This document shows, piece by piece, positions 6,438 to 11,362 of a stretch of DNA of 11,362 bases. The position numbers were made by a program, and so were the translations under genes. Below the pieces are notes generated by a model. The model saw only the letters and a program-made list of their open reading frames with translations. It made no database searches and was not told where the DNA came from. How positions within the stretch are numbered: the stretch's first letter is position 1; each line of letters begins with the position of its first letter. Source of the stretch: Pelagibacterales bacterium SAG-MED23 (GTDB lineage: Bacteria > Pseudomonadota > Alphaproteobacteria > Pelagibacterales > Pelagibacteraceae); contig JACWDU010000013.1 of the NCBI GenBank assembly GCA_014653935.1, forward strand, positions 1-11,362, given 5' to 3'.

Positions 6438-7673
6438 TTATCTTTGTTTTTTGTCTTTGAATTTTCCACCTTTAATTTCTTTTTCAATAAAGGCACCTGA
6501 TGCTTCTCCAACATCAGTAAATTCAACGCTAGATGCTCCCTCATAGTTTACTGCTTTACCACTAGCAAGTAAGTCTAGTGCTTTTTTTAATTCTCCTGGA
6601 TATATTTTTTCTCCAGGTGCATTTGCAACTGACATTACGTTTGCTTGTACGGTAGCTTTGTCAGCCTTACCACCAGCTTGCATAGCCAATACTATTAAAG
6701 CTGCAGCATCATAAGATTCTGAAGTGTAAGGTCCTGATGAATCTATACCAGCACCACTTGCAACATCTTTAAATATTGAAGCCCCTTTACCCATTGATCC
6801 AGGTAGCGAACCAAATGATTGATTTAGATCATTGCCAAATCTGTCTGTTAAAGAGTCTCCTATCATACCATCAGAAAGAACAAATACATCAAACGCACCT
6901 GAATCAATTGATCCCCCAATGATTGATCCACCTGCTTGATCTAAGTAACCGAGCACAGCCAAAGCTTCACCACCGGCAGCTGCTAAAGTAGCAACTTCCG
7001 CTCCATAATCTCCTTTACCTTCTTCGTGAGCAGTTACTGTTGTAACATTAATTCCGTGTGCTTTAACAGCCGCAACATATACATCTGCAAGCCCTTTTCC
7101 ATAATCATTGTTAGTATGTGTTACTGCTAAACTTTTTACACCTCTATCTTTAGTTATATCCGCTAAAACCTGTCCACCTCTAGCATCTGATGGAGCAGTT
7201 CTAAAAAAAAGTCCATTGTCGTTAAGATCAGTCAATCCTGGAGATGTTGCGGAAGGTGAAATCATAACAACACCATTTGGCACAGCAACATTGGTTGCTA
7301 TTGCTCCAGTAACTCCAGAACAATCAGCTCCCATTATGGCTACTATTCCTCCTGAGATTAAACCTTCAGCAGCAGCTGTTGCTGCAGCCGAGTCTACACA
7401 TGTTGAATCCGCTCTTTCAGCTTTAATTGTAGATCCCCCAAGTAACGAACCCGAGTCAGAAGCTTCTTTAAATGCAAGTTCAGCTGAAGCTGCCATTGCT
7501 GGTGTTAAAGATTCAATTGGTCCAGTAAACCCTAGTATGATTCCCATTTTAATTTCTTCTTTTTCAACAACCTTTTCTGCAGGTTTTTGTTGAGTAAAAT
7601 AAATTATTGCTGCAATCACAACAATCGCTATTGCAATAATTATTCCTAAATTTTTATTTTTTGTTTCAGCCAT
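6438..7673 (-). CDS. HAAT-type ABC transporter substrate-binding protein (LivJ/LivK-like), N-terminally anchored
   Basis: A 411-residue type I periplasmic binding protein. After a short basic N-terminus (MAETKNKN) comes one hydrophobic helix (about 9-27) and then a polar linker. I see no lipobox cysteine and no good A-x-A cleavage site, so it may stay membrane-anchored. The mature domain starts at about 41 (IKMGIILGFTGP). Cys92 and Cys118 are spaced 26 residues apart like the disulfide pair of LivJ. Ligand-pocket segments are GADCSGVTG (115-123), the ISPSATSP stretch and the following RTAPSD, as in amino-acid-binding members. GPYTSESYDAA near the C-terminus is also typical. The gene has the best ribosome binding site of the window and unusually GC- and Ala/Gly-rich coding sequence, fitting a highly expressed protein. 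It is probably the binding subunit for the convergent livGFHM genes. The ligand is unknown. Confidence 0.88.
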   Translation of the reverse strand: MAETKNKNLGIIIAIAIVVIAAIIYFTQQKPAEKVVEKEEIKMGIILGFTGPIESLTPAMAASAELAFKEASDSGSLLGGSTIKAERADSTCVDSAAATAAAEGLISGGIVAIMGADCSGVTGAIATNVAVPNGVVMISPSATSPGLTDLNDNGLFFRTAPSDARGGQVLADITKDRGVKSLAVTHTNNDYGKGLADVYVAAVKAHGINVTTVTAHEEGKGDYGAEVATLAAAGGEALAVLGYLDQAGGSIIGGSIDSGAFDVFVLSDGMIGDSLTDRFGNDLNQSFGSLPGSMGKGASIFKDVASGAGIDSSGPYTSESYDAAALIVLAMQAGGKADKATVQANVMSVANAPGEKIYPGELKKALDLLASGKAVNYEGASSVEFTDVGEASGAFIEKEIKGGKFKDKKQR

Positions 7674-7676
7674 TCT

Positions 7677-7682
7677 CTCCTC
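7677..7682 (-). promoter_or_regulatory. Strong Shine-Dalgarno site of the binding-protein gene
   Basis: On the minus strand the sequence before the start reads AAAGAGGAGAGA-ATG, a GAGGAG core 3 bases from the ATG (GAGG 5 bases away). Most other genes of the window have weak or no such site, so this one stands out and agrees with high expression of the binding protein. Confidence 0.75.
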
Positions 7683-7693
7683 TTTAATTATTA

Positions 7694-7735
7694 TTTATAT
7701 AATTATAAGTAAATCTTAATAGCAATTTTTTTCAA
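7694..7735 (-). promoter_or_regulatory. Possible promoter of the binding-protein gene
   Basis: The 70-base gap between the DMT permease and the binding protein is the only gap in the minus-strand set large enough for a promoter. On the minus strand it holds TTGAAA (7735-7730), TTGCTA (7725-7720), a perfect TATAAT (7707-7702) and TATATAA (7701-7695). TTGCTA to TATATA has an 18-base spacer. TATAAT itself has no -35 element at standard distance: 12 bases from TTGCTA, 22 from TTGAAA. In DNA this AT-rich such matches occur by chance, so the call rests mainly on location. Confidence 0.35.
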
Positions 7736-7743
7736 CGAGAAAA

Positions 7744-8601
7744 TTATCTTATTTTTTGAGCAAAAAACACAGATGTAATTACAATTACACCTCCAGTAAC
7801 TGTGATTAGAGAAGGAATTTCTCCAAAGATAAAAAAAGTGAGTATTAAACCAAAAACAGGAAATAAAGCATAGAAGGGCAGGACCATATCGACAGGATAA
7901 AACTTATAAAGATAAAACATCATTAAATGTCCCAGCAAAGATATTATTGCCCCAGCATATAAAACTGTAAACCAACTTCCTAAACTTATATTTTTAATTG
8001 TTTGCAAAGTATTTCCTTCAAATATTGAAGATAGGATAATCAAAATTATAAATCCTGTTAAACTCATTATTGTATTTGTAAATTTGATGTCTAAATCTTT
8101 TAAGTATCTCGAAAAAACTTGTGACATCCCATAAAAAAAAGCCATACCACATATTAATAGTGAGCCTATTATTTCTTCAATTACTTTTGGATCAAACGCA
8201 AGTAAAACAATTCCAAAAAATGAAGTAGTAATTAATAGCCATTTTTTATAACTTATCTTTTCATTTAAAAAAACTGAGCTTAATATTATTCCAAAAGGAA
8301 TAGAGAGTTGTGCGCCAATGGTAATAGGGGCAAGAATGCTAGAGGCATTTATAGATAAATATAAAAACATATTTACAGCAACTCCAAAGCAAACTGAAAA
8401 TCCAATCAAAGGTATAATGTATTTTTTTTTAACTGTTTGAAATCTGAAAAATGGAATTAAACAAATAAATACAACTGACATTCTTAAAGCTCCAAATAGT
8501 ATCGGAGGTATTGTATCATTTAGCCCTAGTTTTCCGGTTGGATAAGCGCTTCCTAATAAAAATACTACGAATAAAATAAGTAAAGTGTGTTTTGCAGACA
8601 A
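7744..8601 (-). CDS. DMT-superfamily (EamA) permease
   Basis: A 285-residue membrane protein with ten predicted helices in two EamA repeats (about 5-135 and 145-283), the layout of drug/metabolite transporters. The first helix carries GSAYPTGKLGL (17-27), matching the G-S-x-x-x-x-x-K pattern at the start of EamA domains. The end of repeat 1 (FLNEKISYKKWLLI) and of repeat 2 (FFIFGEIPSLITVTGGVIVI) show the family's glutamate-containing loop before the last helix of each repeat. The start is TTG at 8601: no ATG lies nearby, the next Met is residue 41, and starting there would lose the first helix. It begins 3 bases after the dehydrogenase stop, so it belongs to the same operon. Family members export or import amino acids, nucleosides and other small metabolites; here it could move a substrate or product of the adjacent enzymes. 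The actual substrate is unknown. Confidence 0.82.
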   Translation of the reverse strand: MSAKHTLLILFVVFLLGSAYPTGKLGLNDTIPPILFGALRMSVVFICLIPFFRFQTVKKKYIIPLIGFSVCFGVAVNMFLYLSINASSILAPITIGAQLSIPFGIILSSVFLNEKISYKKWLLITTSFFGIVLLAFDPKVIEEIIGSLLICGMAFFYGMSQVFSRYLKDLDIKFTNTIMSLTGFIILIILSSIFEGNTLQTIKNISLGSWFTVLYAGAIISLLGHLMMFYLYKFYPVDMVLPFYALFPVFGLILTFFIFGEIPSLITVTGGVIVITSVFFAQKIR

Positions 8602-8604
8602 AAA

Positions 8605-10086
8605 TTATCTTATAGAGAAAGGATCTAAAGTTGGTTCATCAGATGTATAATACCAAGTTGTTTTAACTCTAGTATAATCTTTAATTGAGTCCATTCCTGC
8701 TTCCTTTCCATATCCACTATCTTTAATTCCACCAAAAGGCGCTGAAGGAGAAATTAGTCGATAAGTATTTACAAATGTTATTCCCGCTCTAACTGCGTTA
8801 GAAACTCTAAGACCTCTTGAAAAATCACTAGTATAAACACCTGATGATAAGCCATATTTATTATCATTCATTTTATCTATGACCTCTTTTTCGGTATCAA
8901 ATTTCATAACTGATAAAACTGGTCCAAAAAGCTCATTTTCTGCTGTAGGAAGGTTATGATTATCACATTCAATTATCGTAGGAGGAAAATAATAGCCTTC
9001 ATTTGAAAATGGATGTCTTTTACCACCGCATCTTACCTTTCCTCCTTGTTCAATAGTCTTTTTTATATTTTTTTCTATAACTTCTAGTTGTTTAAAATTA
9101 CTTAAAGGGCCCATTTCTGTATCTTTGTCCATTGGTGCTCCAATTTTTATTCTTTCTGCTCTTTTTATGAGTTTATCTAGAAACTCATCATAAATTCCAT
9201 TTTGTAAATATAATCTTGATCCTGCTATGCAGCTTTGTCCACTTGCACCAAATATACCTGCAGTAATTCCATTTATTGCATTTTCTTGGTGAGCGTCATC
9301 AAAAACTGCTACAGGACTTTTTCCACCAAGTTCTAGACTTACTTCTGATAAATTTTCAGCTGAATTCCTGATGATATGTCTTGCGGTCTCAGGTCCACCT
9401 GTGAAAGCAACTTTTTCTACTAAATTATGTGTAGTTAATGCTTTTCCGCATGGATCACCAAATCCAGTTATAACATTTACAACACCTTTAGGAATTCCAG
9501 TATCTTCAATTAATTTTGCAAATTCAAACATTACTGCTGGAGCTAACTCTGATGATTTAATTACAACAGTATTACCCATAGCTAAAGCTGGAGCTAATTT
9601 AGTTGCAGTTAAAAACATTTGTGAGTTCCAAGGAACTATTGCAGCAATTACACCAATTGGTATTCTAGATGTTATTGCCTGTATATTTGGTTTATCAATT
9701 GGAAGCACAGTCCCTTCAACTTTATCAGCTAGTCCTGCGTAATAATCATAATACTCTGCAATATAATTTGCTTGTTGATTAGTTTCTCTGAAAATTTTTC
9801 CTGTATCTATTGTTTCAATTCTTCCTAGCAACTCAGCATTCTCTCTTAATTTGTTACCAATCGCTCTTAAAAATTTACCTCTTTCTCTCGGTAACAGTTT
9901 GGGCCAATCTCCTTCAAAAGCTTTTTGTGCAGCTTTAACCGCCTTATCAACATCGCTAGCACTTGCCTCTGGTACAATTGCCCAAGGTTTATTGTCTTCT
10001 GGGTTTAATGTTTCAAATGTTTTTTTTGTATCAGAATCTAACCACTCTCCACCAATAAACATTTTATAATTTTTTAATTCAGGCAT
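8605..10086 (-). CDS. NAD(P)-dependent aldehyde dehydrogenase
   Basis: A 493-residue full-length member of the ALDH superfamily, which oxidises an aldehyde to the acid with NAD(P)+ in the cytoplasm. Visible active-site residues are Asn154 (VPWN), Lys177 (VVIKSSELAP, cofactor binding), general base Glu252 (LELGGKSP), and nucleophile Cys286 in GASGQSCIAGSR. The NEELFGP-type motif appears as NELFGPV and is followed by the C-terminal PFGGIKDSGYGKE. The nucleotide-binding turn reads FTGGPETA where many relatives have F-T-G-S-x-x-x-G. The ATG overlaps the end of the hydrolase gene by 8 bases, and the stop is 3 bases before the DMT permease. The substrate cannot be told from sequence; context (DUF1185 protein, alpha/beta hydrolase) suggests an aldehyde released in breakdown of a small organic or amino-acid-like compound. 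A glutarate-semialdehyde role, feeding the hydroxylase at the other end of the window, is possible but unsupported. Confidence 0.9.
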   Translation of the reverse strand: MPELKNYKMFIGGEWLDSDTKKTFETLNPEDNKPWAIVPEASASDVDKAVKAAQKAFEGDWPKLLPRERGKFLRAIGNKLRENAELLGRIETIDTGKIFRETNQQANYIAEYYDYYAGLADKVEGTVLPIDKPNIQAITSRIPIGVIAAIVPWNSQMFLTATKLAPALAMGNTVVIKSSELAPAVMFEFAKLIEDTGIPKGVVNVITGFGDPCGKALTTHNLVEKVAFTGGPETARHIIRNSAENLSEVSLELGGKSPVAVFDDAHQENAINGITAGIFGASGQSCIAGSRLYLQNGIYDEFLDKLIKRAERIKIGAPMDKDTEMGPLSNFKQLEVIEKNIKKTIEQGGKVRCGGKRHPFSNEGYYFPPTIIECDNHNLPTAENELFGPVLSVMKFDTEKEVIDKMNDNKYGLSSGVYTSDFSRGLRVSNAVRAGITFVNTYRLISPSAPFGGIKDSGYGKEAGMDSIKDYTRVKTTWYYTSDEPTLDPFSIR

Positions 10087-10852
10087 TAAGAATATGATCT
10101 TTTATTTTATTATTTACATCATCTGAACATTCAATACTACATAGATGTTTTCCAACTGGTATTATTTTTACAGTGGAGTTTTTAATTTTTTTACTTAGAT
10201 TATTTGACATTTCTGGAGTTGACCCCACATCTCCTTCACCTGTCATTACAAGGGTTTTTACCTTTATATCATCAAATCTCTCGTCATCTTTATGATGAAC
10301 AAACAAAGAGTATATTTTAATAAAGTTAGACATATTATTATTTTCAAGAATTGATCCAATTTTCTCAGATACTTTAGGATATTTATCTAAATATTCATTG
10401 GTGAACCATCTTTTTAAGGACGTTTTTGGCAGAGTATTTTCTTTTTTCGTTTGTTCAAATCTGTCATTTACTATTTTTTTCTGCTCATTTGATCTATTAA
10501 ATATTGAACATAGTAATGTGAGTGATTGAAGTCTTTCATTAAATCTTGTTGCAAAATTTCTGGCGATCAGAGATCCAATTGAAAATCCAACTAAATGTAT
10601 TTTTTCTATTTTTAATTCATTAATTAAATTCAATAATTGATCAGAAAAATCATCAAAACTGACATTATCTTTATTTAATGGAGTCTTGCCATGACCAAGG
10701 ATATCATAGACTAAAACAGTATTTTCAAATGCATCAATCTGGGATTCCCAAATACTGCTATCAAGTCCTACACCATGAATAAAAATTATTGGTATTCCTT
10801 TTTTTTTATTTAATTTATAAAAGGTACTATTAGCGTCTGTTGCATGGATCAT
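10079..10852 (-). CDS. Alpha/beta hydrolase-fold enzyme
   Basis: A 257-residue cytoplasmic alpha/beta hydrolase with a complete catalytic machinery: oxyanion motif HGVG (26-29), YDILGHGKT (49-57) as the conserved D-x-x-G-x-G-x-(S/T) segment, nucleophile Ser91 in GFSIG (89-93), acid Asp208 in MTGEGD (203-208) and His236 in PVGKHLCS (232-239). A helical cap domain lies at about 120-190. Length and motifs resemble small-substrate enzymes such as 3-oxoadipate enol-lactonase (PcaD) and RutD-like proteins, so hydrolysis of an ester, lactone or carbamate is plausible. The ATG is 2 bases after the DUF1185 gene's TAG, and the stop overlaps the dehydrogenase start by 8 bases, so the three are one operon with coupled translation. 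It has no signal peptide. The substrate is unknown. Confidence 0.85.
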   Translation of the reverse strand: MIHATDANSTFYKLNKKKGIPIIFIHGVGLDSSIWESQIDAFENTVLVYDILGHGKTPLNKDNVSFDDFSDQLLNLINELKIEKIHLVGFSIGSLIARNFATRFNERLQSLTLLCSIFNRSNEQKKIVNDRFEQTKKENTLPKTSLKRWFTNEYLDKYPKVSEKIGSILENNNMSNFIKIYSLFVHHKDDERFDDIKVKTLVMTGEGDVGSTPEMSNNLSKKIKNSTVKIIPVGKHLCSIECSDDVNNKIKDHILNA

Positions 10853-10854
10853 TA

Positions 10855-11362
10855 CTACTTTGGTTCAATACCCATTTCTTTCATATCTTGATATCTATCT
10901 CCAGTTCTTGCATGAGCTCTTCCAGTTGAAGCTCCTCCAATCGCAATAACAATTTCGTCATCAAATGGAGCATCATGTATAGTAAACTCATGGGTCAAAT
11001 AATAAGGTCTTAATCCAGAGTCAGTTTTATGCATCATTGGAATAGATATTTTTGATCCTGCGGTTCCCCTAGTATTTGTAAAACTTAAATAGGAAGTCCC
11101 ACCAACAGCATCTCTGAATTTATTACCAAATCTTAATGTATGAATAAATGCTGATGCATGTTCTATTTCTCCATTTAGTCCAACTATACCTGCTTTTCCA
11201 TATGCTAATATTTTCTCAGGTGAACCTATTTCTTTTATAAGTTCAGGAACCAATAAATCCCCAAGTTTAGGAGCTAGATCTAAAATAATGGGTTTTAAGT
11301 TTTCTACAAAACCTTTTCCATCCCAAGGATTTTTAAAAACTGCAGCAACAGAAACCATCAAA
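10855..11362 (-). CDS. DUF1185 / 'amino acid synthesis' family protein (PF06684), 5' end cut by window
   Basis: The frame is open to the window edge and yields 168 residues that match the DUF1185 family (annotated 'amino acid synthesis family protein'). Recognisable parts are VAAVFKNPWDGKGFVENLKP near the edge, AYGKAGIVGLNGEIEHASAF in the middle, and GGASTGRAHARTGDRYQDM near the C-terminus. Family members have about 190-200 residues, with roughly 25 more before the AVxxNP segment. The TTG and ATG at 11361 and 11358 are therefore probably internal codons, and the real start is outside the window. The family's biochemical role is not established; the name comes from an old annotation. Coupling to an alpha/beta hydrolase and an aldehyde dehydrogenase points to catabolism of a small organic compound (inference). 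Confidence 0.82.
   Translation of the reverse strand, partial: LMVSVAAVFKNPWDGKGFVENLKPIILDLAPKLGDLLVPELIKEIGSPEKILAYGKAGIVGLNGEIEHASAFIHTLRFGNKFRDAVGGTSYLSFTNTRGTAGSKISIPMMHKTDSGLRPYYLTHEFTIHDAPFDDEIVIAIGGASTGRAHARTGDRYQDMKEMGIEPK

Noticed and set aside
7108..7593. Plus-strand open frame of 161 codons opposite the binding-protein gene
   Set aside because: It is the complement of a long gene rich in Ala/Gly/Ser codons, which leaves few stops on the other strand. The translation is low-complexity and resembles no family.
7593..7673. Lipoprotein signal peptide on the binding protein
   Set aside because: There is no cysteine after the hydrophobic helix; the first Cys is residue 92, inside the folded domain.
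9371..10069. Two plus-strand open frames (9371-9742 and 9851-10069) opposite the aldehyde dehydrogenase
   Set aside because: Both are antisense to a well-supported, full-length enzyme, lack family motifs and have no initiation signals.
8605..10086. Aldehyde dehydrogenase as glutarate-semialdehyde dehydrogenase (GabD/DavD) feeding the hydroxylase
   Set aside because: It is in the opposite operon with DUF1185 and a hydrolase, and no residue pattern specific to GabD/DavD was recognised. It remains possible but unsupported.
10079..10852. Alpha/beta hydrolase as RutD of the Rut pyrimidine-degradation pathway
   Set aside because: The fold and size fit, but no RutA, RutB, RutC or RutF homologue is in the window and the match is no better than to other small hydrolases.
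11356..11361. TTG and ATG codons at the window edge as the start of the DUF1185 gene
   Set aside because: The conserved AVxxNP segment follows almost at once, while family members have about 25 residues before it. The frame is open to the edge, so these are probably internal codons of a truncated gene.

Overview
The window is AT-rich, densely packed DNA with almost no intergenic space. It looks like a streamlined marine alphaproteobacterium of the SAR11/Pelagibacter type. That placement rests on base composition, very short gene gaps, few clear Shine-Dalgarno sites and the gene families present; no rRNA or marker gene confirms it. No tRNA, rRNA, CRISPR array, insertion sequence or prophage gene was seen. 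The longest stretch without a gene is about 70 bases.

Left part, plus strand (1-6392). The tail of a pentapeptide-repeat protein ends at 170. A run of seven closely spaced genes follows: a CsiD/GlaH-type glutarate 2-hydroxylase, a divergent pyrroline-5-carboxylate-reductase-like protein, the two ATPases (LivG, LivF) and two permeases (LivH, LivM) of a branched-chain/hydrophobic amino acid (HAAT) ABC importer, and a LysE/ArgO-type basic amino acid exporter. Gaps are 17, 6, -1, 2, -4 and 9 bases, so this is very likely one transcription unit. It combines uptake, export and a step of lysine/glutarate breakdown.

Centre (6394-6425). A perfect 11-bp GC-cored hairpin, flanked by A's on one side and T's on the other, sits between the two converging gene sets. 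It reads as a terminator for both strands.

Right part, minus strand (6438-11362, read right to left). A DUF1185/'amino acid synthesis' family protein, cut by the window edge, is followed by an alpha/beta hydrolase, an NAD(P)-dependent aldehyde dehydrogenase and a DMT/EamA-type permease, all coupled or nearly so. After 70 bases comes the periplasmic binding protein of a HAAT transporter. It has its own strong ribosome binding site and is visibly richer in G+C than its neighbours. It is most likely the partner of the LivGFHM genes, although it is encoded tail-to-tail with them.

Inference: the window is an amino-acid-derivative uptake and catabolism locus. Glutarate hydroxylation and the HAAT importer are the firm points. 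The substrate of the importer, the reaction of the ProC-like protein and the pathway served by the DUF1185-hydrolase-dehydrogenase set are unknown. No obviously new defence or mobile system is present.
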